Assembly (NCBI RefSeq): GCF_037126465.1
Contig: NC_088202.1
Location: 125,006,123-125,070,122, forward strand
DNA length: 64,000 nt
Direction: 5' to 3'
Origin: Ornithodoros turicata
Lineage: Eukaryota > Arthropoda > Arachnida > Ixodida > Argasidae
The position numbers and the translations under genes were made by a program. Of this stretch, positions 1 through 12,051 are shown one piece after another; position 1 is the first letter of the stretch, and the number at the start of each line of letters is the position of its first letter. The notes under the pieces are model-generated. The model did not search any database. It worked only from the letters and a program-made list of their open reading frames with translations, and was not told the origin of the DNA.

Positions 1-2239
1 ACCGCACACACGTGGCGGTGTACCATCCTTCTGTTATTGAGCTAAAAGGTTGTCCAATGTTACTTTAAAACGGTGTAGGCAAAGATGGTTCCCTCACATT
101 TCGAGGTGCTCGAACTAATAATGGTTGGTTCCTCAACTGGTTTAAATATATTCTTCATAGCTGACAACTTGAAAGCTGACGCTTGTCGACTTTGTGTGTT
201 TCCTATTCATGTTTCGTAATAGTTTCAAAGTTCCCTTGATTCAGGGATGTCGAACAATCCTGGTGTGTGATACCGGAGTACAACAGCACAGAGGAAGAGG
301 GTGATAGGAAATAACAGTTAGGTACAACAGAAGAAAATATGTGAGAAAATGTGAATGGAAATGATGTCCCTAATACGATGAGAATAGGTGATTTTAATGC
401 AGTAAATGAAGGATAGGCATACTATTCTGAGGATGACATAGAATCGTTTTGTGAATCGGCAACTAAATGGCGATTGTGAAGAAATAAAGCAGTGGCACAC
501 TGAACTACGGTGGGTAATTCACGCGAGAAAACAACATAATAAAAAAATAACGCTAGGCATTTGGCGGCGTTACCATAGGTGAAATCATATACTGTTTTTT
601 TTTTTTTTTTGTCTGATTCCATAAACGACGCAAACGATTTCTGACCATGATTCAACACCCTCACTGCGTGTTCATATGTTGGTGGGTGAAGGGTCTTGTA
701 GCGGAAACAACTTAAATGTCGCCTGAAAAAAAGAAAAACATCGATTATTTATTGCTCGTGTTACGATTGGCATCTTTAGTGACTTGACTTAAACGCGAGA
801 TCAGCTGACATGTGTCTGTAAGGTTGTGAGTTTAAAAGGAACAATGCTGAAAGAGAAATAGAGCAGACATTGAAAGCTTGTGAACGCAGTGTTTCTCGAA
901 GCACTCCTCCGATTCTACTTTTCATTGCTAACATGTTACGTGAGCGTAATTCTGGCTTCAGACACCGTTTAGTGCGTGGAAGCAAACGAAAAAGTTCGCG
1001 TTTTCGAACAGCACATCTGCTGGCCCATACGTATAGCCAAGGAATGCGTCCGTCCAACCTCATTTCGTCTTTTCCAGCATTTCGTCGTAAATGTGAAGCT
1101 GGTGATCACGTTTTCCGTTAGCTGTCCACTGTACAGTGTCTCCTGCTATACCACTTCGTTGAGGAAAAGAGAGCCTTTTGTAACAAACTCCCACACTTCA
1201 GCCGCACTATATACCATTGGCACGCTTCAAGCCGGAACAGCGGCCCTCAGGTATATTCACGTCCTGCCCGGAAACTGATCTCTCCGCAGCGTAACACCGC
1301 ATGGCCTCAGCGTGCATACACTTGGCACTTGTTTCCGTATCGTGCTTTTCTTTTCTTCTTCTTCTTTTTTTTTTTTTTTTTTTTGCTTTGGCCAAGCGCA
1401 CTTCTTTCCCGTACTGTGGCAGCCGTCGCTCCATGCGGCCGTGCTCAGACAGACGTCCTTTTTCCAGGAAGATTAAAAAAGAGAAAGGCAAATAGCCAGC
1501 GTAGCTAACATCCGCGGAAATCTGCGTGTCCAAAGACTGCCCCATCTGCGCGACCTTCCTTTTCACGCGTGGAATCCTCGACAACAGAACGGCCGAAAAC
1601 AGGCCGATCCATCAGAGGATGTCCCGTACACGTCCCTGAAAGGCGTGCGACGCAGATTGCTCGAGACATTCGCCTTTTCTATTGACGTCTTCTTTCTTGT
1701 TATGTTCCCCGACTTTTGAAGCGTCTTGGATGTCCACCCGTGGTTACGGATTGGTCCCATGGGACTCCGATGCCCAGGTAGTCATTTTTCGCGGATGTCT
1801 CAGGGTCACTTGGAAGAGGTCAGCTTCTTCCTTCGTCTGCTGGATGCACAAACAAGAATGCCCGCGCTATACGGTACGCGATACCATAGACAGAGTAGAG
1901 CTTCACGCCGAGACGCATGATCGATAGTGAAGATCAGTTGTGTGACACTGCTATGCACGTTTCCGCCTCATTGGTATTCGGCTCTGCGCGAGAAATAAGC
2001 CGCGCGTCGACGCGACTCCTGCAGAAGAGCCTGCGTCATGCTTGCTGGTTATCAATAGTTCTTTTGTGAGCCATCTTAGCGCTGTGTTGGTCACTTTAAA
2101 GATCATCAAGTTGTGAAGAGCTGATAAAAGTGTGAGAGACAGATATATGCGTGCGCACAAGGCTGTATAGAACGCGTTTTTATTTAGTGAAGTTACGTAA
2201 AGTAGCGGAAAGCGAGCAAAAGTACCTCGAGAAAAAGGT
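1..2239. other. Intergenic, nothing recognised
   Basis: I see no gene in this stretch. The reading frames on both strands overlap one another, lack any domain signature, and several run through homopolymer tracts (T tracts near 595-611 and 1366-1384). No terminal inverted repeat or tRNA-like box was found by eye. It lies more than 15 kb downstream of Dfd. Confidence 0.5.
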
Positions 2240-2312
2240 GTTTTTCCCTTGAGTTTGAGGAATAAGACAGGATTGCACTACCCGCCTTATTCCTCGAACC
2301 TATATAGGGAAA
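2240..2312. repeat. Imperfect hairpin
   Basis: An inverted repeat pairs 2253-2271 (GTTTGAGGAATAAGACAGG) with 2281-2299. Weaker outer pairing runs between the TTTTTCCCTT side and the AGGGAAAT side. It has the shape of a small foldback element or MITE remnant. I found no clear target-site duplication. Confidence 0.4.
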
Positions 2313-2498
2313 TAATGCATTTTTGATCCTTTATACTTTGTTCACCAAAAGTATCGCGGTCATCAGGCTCCTTCGCTGCTCCTTCTACCTCTGTATGTAG
2401 GACTATAGGACTCCCCGTCTATAGGACTCCGATGCTTATGCTATATTTTAATATAACCGAAAACAAAGCACAAGGCCTACCGCTGACCTAAAAGCTAC

Positions 2499-2811
2499 CC
2501 CCAACAGCACAAGGCTGTCCTATGGATACCCGATGTATATCAGAAGTTGGCTGCTGGGATATCCTGGGGATAACGAGTTTCGTCCGATATATGTACTCTC
2601 GCAGGTCCAAGTGAGAGAAAGAAGGAATCCTCTTTCACCTATGACAGACATCCAGCCCAACAACACACGGCTGTCCTAGGGATATCCGATGTACGCCTGA
2701 AGCTGGATGTTTCGATATCGTGGAGATAACGAGTTCCGTCTAATATATGTACGATCACGTGTCCAAGTGAGAGAAAGAGGGAGTCATCTAGGACGTCCGA
2801 AAGACATCCAT
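2499..2811 (+). repeat. Two tandem copies of a ~156-bp repeat
   Basis: The unit starting at 2499 (CCCAACAGCACAAGGCTGTC) is repeated at 2656 (CCCAACAACACACGGCTGTC). Both units share the later blocks GGATAACGAGTT and GTCCAAGTGAGAGAAAGA in the same order. Reverse-complement versions of the blocks (AACTCGTTATCC, GGGCAGTC/TGTTGTTGGGC) occur at about 3785-3900. The family is therefore dispersed in both orientations. The AACAACAC edge and GATATCC core also resemble the foldback elements at 11910 and 12990. Confidence 0.6.
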
Positions 2812-3198
2812 AGGGGCCTTAAGCGGAGGGGGAGGGACGTTTTATGAACATTTCTTCCGGTAATACTCCTAATAAACAAGGAAATATGATTAATTTTAAA
2901 GCACGCATTACCAATGTGAATAATTTAATTAATCAGACGAAATTGTTCGACGACATTAAGTTAATGGTTAACACAGTAAGTGCTACGCCCAGACCCTCGC
3001 CGACTTCTAAAACGGGACAGCCCCTCAACTTCTCAGCTCTCATCGTACGTTGTTTGCTTTATGTCAGTTCGCTGACGTGTTGTGCGCACTTGCCAAGTTC
3101 GAATATTCTAAGAAACAGTCTATGCTGGTTCGATGTTTCCGAGAAAGGAAAGATACACTCATAGGGTACACTAACTGCAGGGGAGGATGGATTATACT

Positions 3199-3507
3199 CA
3201 GTGGCGTCGGGGTACGCGTCACCCGGTGCGGGGGCTCTTTGCGTCACCCCCCCCCCCCCACCCCCGCCCCACCCCATGCCCTATTAACAAATCCCTTTCC
3301 GTACCAGGCGATTCACGATAAATAAACATATTACACCACACTCAGAAAAAAAAATAATGCGCCACGTAGAAGGCTCCTCATGTTGTGTTTTGGCGTCACC
3401 GTGTCGCATGGAACGAGAGGAAGCGGCAGTATTGGTGCGGCGCGTCACCCCTTCCGTCGCTTCACCCGGTGCGGGTCGCACCCCCCCCCCCCCTAGTGAC
3501 GCCACTG
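3199..3507. mobile_element. hAT-like non-autonomous transposon with 8-bp TSD
   Basis: The element starts CAGTGGCGTC and ends GACGCCACTG. It is flanked by perfect 8-bp direct repeats ATTATACT at 3191-3198 and 3508-3515. Inside are long C tracts near both ends and a sub-terminal CACCCGGTGCGGG block present on both sides. The 8-bp duplication and CAG...CTG termini fit the hAT superfamily. At 309 bp it can encode no transposase. The same CAGTGGCG termini occur on the element at 30095-30579. Reading frames across this interval are artefacts of the element. Confidence 0.85.
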
Positions 3508-3734
3508 ATTATACTCCCACAGCTACCGTCACATTTTCTTGTGGTTTCTTATGTTTCAAAAAGGATGAAATTCCTGATTCTGGTGTCAATACCCACATGT
3601 TATCCTTTAATTCTTAACCGTCGATCCACATTAACGGTGCAAAAATGCTAGTGTGTTACATTAAGCGCATGAATCACACCGACAAAAAAAAAGGGGGGGG
3701 GAGAAAGAAAAAGGATGTCAGAGGCAAGCAGCGC

Positions 3735-4068
3735 AGCACACTGGGCGTCGGTTGGACGTCCCAGAGGACTCCTTTCTGCACTTGGACCTGTAAGCGGACA
3801 TATATACCGGACGAAACTCGTTATCCCCAGGATATTCCAACATTCAGCTATAGACGCACATCGGGTATCCTTAGGACTGCCCTGTGTTGTTGGGCATAGA
3901 TCATCACGTATGTCCGTTTCTGAATATACTGAGGATATCATTTCCGCGCTTTATTTACTCCATCCACGCTGGATATCAGAGGGATATCCATCAGACAAAC
4001 GAATTCTACCACGGACGTCAGTACATTAATCGTACATCCAGTGGATATTCGGCGGTGTTGGGCATGTG
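3735..4068 (-). repeat. Degenerate foldback-type repeat, composite
   Basis: The right end reads CATCCAGTGGATATTCGGCGGTGTTGGGC, shown here only to identify it; it matches the right ends of the foldback elements at 11910-12051 and 12990-13132. The core GATATCAGAGGGATATCCATC at about 3970-3990 matches the centre of the 12990 element. The left part, about 3785-3900, is a reverse-complement copy of the tandem unit at 2499-2811. It appears to be an old composite of two related repeats. Confidence 0.5.
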
Positions 4069-6654
4069 AACCTATCCCTGGTGTTTGGTGGATTCGAAAG
4101 AGACAGACGCCTCCTATACAAACCATGCCACTGCCACACAGTGTTCACAAATCAAGGGAATGCAAGCAGACGTCTGCAGTCCTGCAACTGCACACTTCCC
4201 AGCCGTTCATATAAGGAAGACCGACAGGGAGTGCTGAAAGCCCGCAGATACTATACATAATCGTCGCACGCAGTCGCGCATCTGCAGTGATGGATGTAGT
4301 AGCTCCGGAGAGTTGATCATGCATATCATTATGGCTTGATATCGATCTTTGAAAAGGCGTGTATGCGTTTCTCTGAGGTTTCAGGTTCAACGAGCTGGGA
4401 AATAAGGATCACATCCCTGCCTGGTCCCTCCATCTCGCCGTCCTTTGAGATATGGGACCATTTTGCTGAGCCCATCTTCGTTATATTCCCTTTAAGCTAA
4501 GCAGGGGGATAATCCCTTCTTTCAATAACCGATCTGGGGCTCTACGATAGTTTTGCTCTTTATTGACACTTTTATCTCCTCCTTGGGACGTTATCGTCCT
4601 TGCTCGATTCGCCGCCCTTTTCGGTGAGACAGTGAAGGAAGAGTTTCTTGTTTTTCGCTTTTCGGGATGATTTATAGCGCTCGCAAAAATCTTCACTGAC
4701 GGGGGATTTGGACATTTATACGAATGAGGGCAGCGCTTTTGTGATCGCCACGCGCTAAAACCCATAGTGGACTTTCACGTGGGACGTGTTTGTGTACCCG
4801 GTTCGAAAATGCAATACCTTGCGCAGTAAGGGGTACACGGGCGCTTCGCTAAGCTCTGCTATTGTTGTACTTTCAGTTATATAGCGTACTGTGCCCCGTT
4901 GCGTTTTGACCTTCGCCTAGCTAATGCTAGATCCCTAATTTGAATTTCTCGGCATGGACTGTCTTTTTCTTTTTGTTAAATACTCATTCCCATGTGGTGT
5001 AGCTTGGCGTTGGTGACATTAAAAAGCGTGTTCTCTTTTTCTGACGCTCGCGCACTACTATAGGCTCTCGTAGGCTATAGGTATTTTTATCTCGGCTTCG
5101 TCGCACGGATAATGTGGCCGGTGCGCAATTAATATACATCTTTGAAAAGTGTTAGAGAATCTTCAATGAAACAAACATGCCGTACGACAAGCCGCTGCAA
5201 GAAGCGCAAAGAAACCGCAACATTCTGGCTACAAAATCGTTTGCGGAGCTAATGGGCACGTTTTTTTATTTATTTTATTTCATCTTTAGTTGTATACTGG
5301 CACTGGTCTGGTAATTTTCACCGAAAGCATCCCACGGGACATATGAAATATTAATACCCTCGGTTGGACATTAAGTAACCTAGAAATATGTAAACAAACA
5401 GAGGAAAAGACACCAAGCGCAGGCTTAATTGAGCGATACCTGCAGCTTCACCGGCTCGACTGTGGACTGATTTGAAGGACCTCTCCTCTCGAAGCAACAT
5501 CCATTACGTCAGGGAAATGATGTCGTGTTGCTGGGACTGTAAGACCCTGTATCATGCATGTACATTGATACTACAACGTTTTCAGAATTGTTCTGTACCC
5601 GAGGACTTACGCTTTATAGGAAAAGGCCCTTATAACTGCCAATAGGTATTTTTGACAGAGGGCCGACTCAGCATGCTCAGGCAACCGACTCCACACATTA
5701 CTTCACTTCGCTTCACGCATTATTAGATGATAACAGGCTTCCTTGGGCGTTTGTAATGAAGTGTATATACGTCAGAAAGCTCGTTGGATGAGGACTGCCT
5801 CTATAGAGGGTGCTTTTGCCATCGCACACGGCACGATTCTCCTTTTCATGTTTCTCGCATCTTCGTCCTGTTTCTTGTATTGGCAATACATGTGCAGGCA
5901 ATCCCTAATATTTCAAATAACCGTCCGTGGACACTGCTCCAGAAAACGGAACTAAAATATTGCCCCTATACGGTGATAGGAAAAGCCATTATGCACACGT
6001 CTGCCCCTTTTTCTGTGGCACATTCGCCAGCAGCATTCCCGAGTCTATACTATAACAGCATTTTCATGTTCAACACTACGCCCAGCAAACGCCGTGGCCT
6101 AGCATATAGTGACCAGGTATCCTAGAAAGCGGCGTGTGGGAGAAGTGTGCAACGCAACTAAGGCGCGCCACGTTGACTTCGCCTTTTTATTTTTTATGTT
6201 TTTGAGCTGGAGGACGTCCTTCTGACCTCCCGCTGAATGCAGTAGCGTCCTTGAGCGCGCATGTAATTTCCGGAGAGACAGTGGAACGCATTGGGGTGAC
6301 GAAACAAGCTTCGTAGCGTTGCCACTGCGCTTCTACTTCACAAGTACGCGTGGTCCTTTTCCCCGAGTGGGCGCTCACATGGCATGGTTACGTGATCGTT
6401 GATAAAATGAGAGGATCATAAACGCGCGCAAAGTTATGTTTCGTGTGACATGTACAGTGAAACAGCAAGAGATTAAACGGCCATACGTGTATCCCATTGC
6501 TGCTAAGGCTGAAGGATGACCGAATGCACGAAAGAAGACGTATCTTCTTGAACTCATTCTACCCCCTCGAGACGCATCGTGTAAGTCGTGTAATGCTTTC
6601 TGGACTTGCAGGTAGAAATCACATGTTCTCTCGAGGAGGTACATGACATTTGGC
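4069..6654. other. Intergenic, nothing recognised
   Basis: No credible gene, RNA or transposon boundary was seen here. Reading frames are short and do not resemble known families. A TTTTTTTATTTATTTTATTT tract lies near 5262. Confidence 0.5.
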
Positions 6655-6820
6655 AGTTTTAGTACATCGTACGCTATTTCTTTTGCCTACCTAAGAGATA
6701 GCGTTGATGATCCTGCGCATGCCCATAACAGAAAGGGAGCTCCGCGCATTGCGCAGAACCACCAACGCTATCCCTTACGTACGCGATACTGATACCGATA
6801 GCGTACGATGTACTAAAACT
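6655..6820. mobile_element. MITE with perfect 23-bp terminal inverted repeats
   Basis: The element begins AGTTTTAGTACATCGTACGC and ends with the exact reverse complement over 23 bp. Sub-terminal blocks (GATAGCGTT, TGCGCA, AACGCTATC) are also inverted. Related copies lie at 18910-19059, 47053-47229, 47237-47544 and 47552-47603. The copy at 18910 has TA flanks, suggesting a Tc1/mariner-like mobilising transposase. No coding capacity. Confidence 0.8.
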
Positions 6821-7478
6821 CTGTATTGTTATAGCACTCCTCTAATAACCCACGACGCCCAACATCAACGCAAGACACTGCGCGGCCAGATCGGTGAACG
6901 AACTGTTCCCCATGCGGCACAAGCGTCATTCATATACGCACATGTGAGCGAGAAGAAAATACATGCGTCAGCTTACGTACTTCCATCCGGATGAAACACA
7001 TCTCACCACGCCACACCTGTACGTATAGTTTCTCTTAGTCGTAGACATTCTGCTTTAACTAGCTCTTTGACGCTGACGATTACTCACAAAGTAAAGTCGA
7101 CAAGACGCCATTAGACTATACGACGCCTAAGATTTTCGGACAAGATTGCTCACCTTTCATTTCTTTTCTTTGCTTTTTTTTTTTTTTTTGCCAATTGTCC
7201 AGCATCGAAGACATGTTTCGCGGCTGCGCGAAGCGCCACCATTTTTTTAGCTCCTATAGTATGTTGCGCCTGCGTTGAATGCTATACTTCGTAATCATAT
7301 AAGATAGGCACAAGCAGCACCGAGGTAGGCCAGAGGTTGCTAGTCGCATTAAAATTTGTACTTATGGTATTATGGCGAGCCTTCACCTCTTTACCTTTAC
7401 CTTGCCTTTACCTTTGCGTTTCTCTTTCTTTCTTTTACTTTAGCATATAACTGATTGTTTCACGATATATATTACCAG

Positions 7479-7762
7479 CGGCATGGCCGAGCGGCTGGCT
7501 GGTGGTTTTTCCTAGGTTTTCCAAAGACTTTCCAGATGAGTGTTGGCGCATTTTAACAACGTTGTCGCGCATTATAGCCTCCGTCGCTGTTGCCCCTTAA
7601 AAATAGCAATCAACATCATAAGTGTCGGCGCAGTTCCCCCTGAAGTCGGCCTAGGACGCATACTGCCCCCCCGTGTCCCCCAATCCTTCCTGCTGTCCTC
7701 TCTCCATCTGTCCATGTCTGTACGCCGCCCATAGCCACAGTTGCTCGGCGGCGCTAACATGC
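7479..7762 (+). mobile_element. tRNA-derived SINE, copy 1
   Basis: The head GGCATGGCCGAGCGGCTGG resembles a tRNA 5' half with a Pol III A box. The body (GGTTTTCC...GACTTTCC...GTTGGCGCA, then CCTTCCTGCTGTCCTCTCTCC and ACGCCGCCCATAGCCACAG) is shared in order with 34327-34572 and 38436-38657. The part carrying the B box is missing here, so this copy is internally deleted. A tRNA-derived SINE called Ruka has been described in ixodid ticks; whether this is the same family I cannot tell without alignment. Confidence 0.65.
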
Positions 7763-8010
7763 GACAAAAAAGAAGATATATATTGTGACGACAACGAAGG
7801 CTCATGTCACGCCAATTCTTATTATGTCATTAAATCATCAATAATTATGTCATCATGACGCTGCGCTGCTCGTAACATTTTGGTTGAGGTGCATGGCTCC
7901 CTCCTCTGGTCCCCTCAAACATCCAACTGGAACTATGGTTTAATGACAGAATGAGAATGCGCGTGACATGAGTCGTCGTTGTCGTCACATTATCTTATTT
8001 ATCTCTCTTT

Positions 8011-8028
8011 CTCTCTCTCTCTCTCTCT
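8011..8028 (+). repeat. (CT)n microsatellite
   Basis: An uninterrupted CT dinucleotide run within a broader pyrimidine-rich stretch from about 8000. Confidence 0.9.
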
Positions 8029-8682
8029 GTTGTGTGCGATTCGTTATTTATTCCCATCGCATGCTCGCTTCTATCGCCTCTTCATCTCTTCGATGCTTTG
8101 CCGAAACAAACAATTTAAATCACTCGAGATCTCGGATATTATCGACCCATATTCATATCGTCCTTTGGTGCAACTGAGCTTGCCTGAGTAAAAGCTGATT
8201 AGATTTTATCCGAATTTCTAACGGTTCTTAAACGTTTGATAGAACACGTGACTATACTTTTACACAGGATGCCAACTCAGTACTCGAAGGGAAGCGAACC
8301 ACGGCGTAAACACAGTGCGGTCGCCTAGGACACGGCTACGTATCCGTCTTAATGATACTCTGGGCTTTCCCGCCCTTTCCTTGCACACACAAACATTTCG
8401 ATCTATACTATCTAAAATAGAGATCGGATAGACAGTAAGAAAAAAATGTGCTGAAAATCGCTGCACTCTCTTAAAGTGCCCCGTATTGTGTTTGGGGGGA
8501 TCAGACGAAAGGAAAACTGCACGTTTTACACCGCAATCAACCATCATGGAACCAGATATCTAAGACTATACTTCAAGTCTAACTACCTTGCCAAAATTTG
8601 ACTGGGGTTTGAATGCTGTTGCATCGAGTCCCTGTTTGCGGAAACGCGAAACGATACGCGACAAATCCACACGCTCGTGTTG

Positions 8683-9132
8683 GGGTCGACTCAAACGATG
8701 CAACTTCGGCATAAGGCATAGGCTTCTTTCACACAGTGATCAACTCGCCGCATCATAGTGTGTAACGAACTCGTGAGGTGGCGCGAGAAAATGTCATCGT
8801 CATCACGTTCGTCCAATCGCACGAGAACGAGAACTGAAAATACGGTTGACCATTTGCAAGGACGTATTCAGGATGAAACATTCTCGTGAAATATTTCACA
8901 TGAACCGCCGGGGAAGATTTCATGCTGCTAGCGTCGCCTTCGTAATCCGCGCCTGCTTGGCTGCGGAATTTACGTCTCTCTGCGGAAGTGACGCCACGGC
9001 AGACAGCCAATGCGATTAGATGTCTTCGGAGGAGGAGCCAAGTGATGGACAAGTTGCGCCTCAAGGACGCGAGAATCTAGCTGCGCAACCTACAGTTGCG
9101 CGCCATTAAAGTTGCATCGTGTGAATCGACCC
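8683..9132. mobile_element. Harbinger-like MITE (450 bp)
   Basis: The left end GGGTCGACTCAAACGATGCA is the near reverse complement of the right end at 9111-9132; they differ at two positions over about 22 bp. The flanking triplets are TTG (8680-8682) and TTA (9133-9135). This is close to the 3-bp TTA/TAA duplication typical of PIF/Harbinger elements. The superfamily call is inference from that footprint and the GGG start. The minus-strand reading frame inside is not a recognised transposase. Confidence 0.6.
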
Positions 9133-10986
9133 TTACAGCCCTAGTGCATATTTTATTTTAATTTAGGGCGAAATACAACTAAGACTTCAATGAATATGCG
9201 ATTTGATATGCTATTTATCTTGGGAACTCGAATGGAAAATTTCATTGCGTCATTTTACAACTAAAAAAGGCAAGAAGCCAGGTGCGGTAACAGAATTACT
9301 GCTCGCAGCAACAAATCATAAGCTGTCTTGATATTTTTTCTGTTGGATATAGGTGTTTGTATACCCCTGACCTCATGCCCACCTAGCGCCTCCTTTACCA
9401 CTTATGTACCACTACCCCTTACCTATACTAGGTGATCTCATTTCTCAGGTTATATCGTCAGATTTGCTGTCTCTCAACCTGTTTGTTAGTTATGTTTTAT
9501 TTTTATTTTTTTTCAGGTCTTTGTTTTATACTTTCGTCTGCTCGGTTTTTTCCATGTTTGCATAACGTTTTCTGTTCATGGTGGGCTTTTCTATTTCTCT
9601 GTTCATGCTTATTTTCTCCCAGGGAACGTGTATCCAATACTGACCACGTCGGCACTCACACGTCCTTGTTTTCTTTTTCACCTAATCTAATCTAATCTAA
9701 TCTAATGGCCAATGAATATGCGGGACTGGAGGGTGGCGCTTGCTTATACCTAAAGATATAGTGTGATCATCATGATGGCCAGGTAGCACGACATATGTAG
9801 ATGAGACACAAGTTTTTAGAAAAAAGGAGACAAGTGATCTACTACGGTTTAGAAGAACGATGCATTCTGCCCCTCTTGCTAGTGGTTTGTCCAGAACTAC
9901 ACGTTATGGTGTCCCGATTGGCCACAACCTAGAACATCCGCACTGTGATCTTCCACAAAAACTCATCAGGACTGTCTAACGTAGTAATGTCTTCTCCCAA
10001 ACAGAACCTGCTTTCGACCAGCCTGGAAAGCGAGCAGCGGGCCACAATGGTATACGAGTAGCCGCACAGAAAGGGAGCCAGCTCGAAGAACCGAGTCCGA
10101 ATTCCAAACAAAGAAAAGTTGAGCGTGGTCTATGTATAGGTATAAATATCCCTCCTCGCCTACCCTTGCACTTTCAGGTTTTAGCGGGCCTCACATGCAG
10201 GCCCAGCGCACACACTGGCGAAGCTCCGCCTCCGAAAGGCCCCATTAATCATCCACGAGACACTCTCAGACAGGCCGTGAGGGAAAGAAGGGACTGTGTG
10301 GGCGAGGGGCGCCCAGATCCGATGAAGCCCCTTTTGTTTGTGGCCCTGCGTGCACGCCAGCACGGCAAAATGCGCCTGAAGGAATAAAGGGTTGTGTGGC
10401 AAACACACGCGGGGCCGCCAAGCACCAACTGCATGGACCGCACTCAAACCTCCATCAATATTCCAGCAAGCAGGAATGGTAAACATTCCCTCAGAAAAGG
10501 GGAATACACACACACAAACACATACCTTTGTTGCATTTCGGTCTTGCTCTGGGGTGACGTATATACCATTTATGGATTTTTCTTCATGGTTGGAAGCGAG
10601 ATTCTCGTTGCGGTGGCAATAAACTTTAGTGTGTGTAATTTTTGTTGATGTTAGGTTCGTCTACAAGGCCGATGCCGTTCGTTGCGAAGCGTGTTGTATT
10701 GAAAATGTGTTGCACAGTAGAATATTTTACCGGAACAAAAACAAGCGCAAGGCCTAAAATAATGATTTATTACCAGTAGCGTGAACTGATTTTCAAAATG
10801 AGTAGTACGGGATATTTTACGCAGTCACAATGCAGTCAATTGTAGCCGCAGGAAAGTGAAGTAATGTTTGAAGGTAATTTGCTGCAGGTCCCAATGCCAA
10901 AACGGATATGATGGGAACTGATGTTCTGTCCTACAGCTGGCTAACCTTTTCAGTGACTTCCTTCTTTCGTCAAAGCGGATGATGCG
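9133..10986. other. Intergenic with a CTAAT pentanucleotide run
   Basis: No gene was recognised. A short tandem repeat of TAATC units occupies about 9681-9706. A CACACACAAACACA tract lies at 10507-10521. Reading frames between 10166 and 10650 overlap on both strands and show no domain. Confidence 0.5.
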
Positions 10987-11292
10987 TTTATAGTCGGCCA
11001 GATATCACAATTATCCATCTGTTTCATGAATGGCGTCTGTAATGTTGATGTACGAATGTTCCAGTGTTCTTTATTTCTATTTTCTTCGTTCGGGGGGGGG
11101 GGATAAAAATAAAGGAAATTGAAGACTGGGCGAGTATATATATCCTGAAGAGGACACATGCCACGAGCAGTTCATTCCAACTGTACAACTGGCATGTCGA
11201 AATAGAGCATTGACACTAGAATATTCTTACATCAACATTACACACGCCATTCATGAAACAGGTGAACGATTGTGATATCTGGCTCACTATAA
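10987..11292. mobile_element. Inverted-repeat element with ~80-bp arms
   Basis: The left arm 10987-11067 and right arm 11213-11292 are imperfect reverse complements. Shared blocks, in mirrored order, include GCCAGATATCACAAT, TGTTTCATGAATGGCGT and TGTAATGTTGATGTA. The spacer is about 145 bp and contains a G tract at about 11092-11101. The structure fits a foldback MITE. No target duplication was identified. Confidence 0.7.
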
Positions 11293-11909
11293 AATTGGCC
11301 ACAGCTTTCTATATAGAAAAAACGTTGTTCTGCACACTGGCTGGGCGTATACTAAAGCGTATATTGTGTGTGATTAAGTGTCTTTGTTTTCACATTGTTA
11401 TGTAACACTAAGTACCTGTTCATGTCTCAATTCAATGTCCCTCGCCTGCTACGCAATTCGAAGCCATTTCCTATGCTCTCGATACAGATCTAGCAATACA
11501 ACTGATGCTAATCAACATTGTCACGACTACACCGATTGAGATCCTTAGAATAATCATAAGTACTGTGATATGAGCCATGAAACATTTACTGTGAATAGCA
11601 CCTCGGGTTCAATGGTTTGTGTCACGAAAACTCGCATGAATGCGAATTGAGTATTGCTCCTGCCCCAAGGTATATCATCCGGGATATCTTTGCATTCAAT
11701 CCGTCACGAGAGCAGTTAGTTCGCAGTATATAGTTAGCGCATCTGTGTGCATATAAAACACGAGATGCGTCGATCCAGTGACATACGTCTGATGAGGCTT
11801 TAGCTCACTATGTCATATATAAAAGGAACAACAATTTAGGAGAACCCCAAAACACCCGTGTAAGAGGCAACGTTATACCTCAATTTCAGTCACTAAACGT
11901 CAACTTGCT

Positions 11910-12051
11910 AAACAACACCGAATATCCTCTGGATGTAGGAATAATGTCCTAACAAATTCGTACGTCCGATGGATATTCTTCAGATATCCGTCGGACGTAC
12001 GAATCCGTTAGGACATTATTCTTACATCCACAGGATATTTGGTGTTGTTGG
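11910..12051. mobile_element. Foldback MITE, nearly complete palindrome
   Basis: Two ~70-nt arms meet with almost no spacer. The left begins AACAACACCGAATATCCTCT and the right ends GGTGTTGTTGG. Both arms contain TAATGTCCTAAC/GTTAGGACATTA and the CGTACGTCCGATGGATAT block. A transcript of either strand would form one long hairpin. It shares its termini and core with the element at 12990-13132. Confidence 0.85.

Noticed and set aside
6337..6357. Shared TTCACAAGTACGCGTGG with 44086-44102
   Set aside because: Only about 17 bp is common and neighbouring sequence does not align; too short to call a repeat.
7479..7500. Functional tRNA gene suggested by GGCATGGCCGAGCGGCTGG
   Set aside because: The tRNA-like head is followed by SINE body sequence and the B box is missing; it is a retroposon, not a tRNA gene.
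9681..9706. Telomere-like repeat (CTAAT units)
   Set aside because: Arthropod telomeres are TTAGG/CCTAA; this is a short TAATC run of about five units with no telomeric context.
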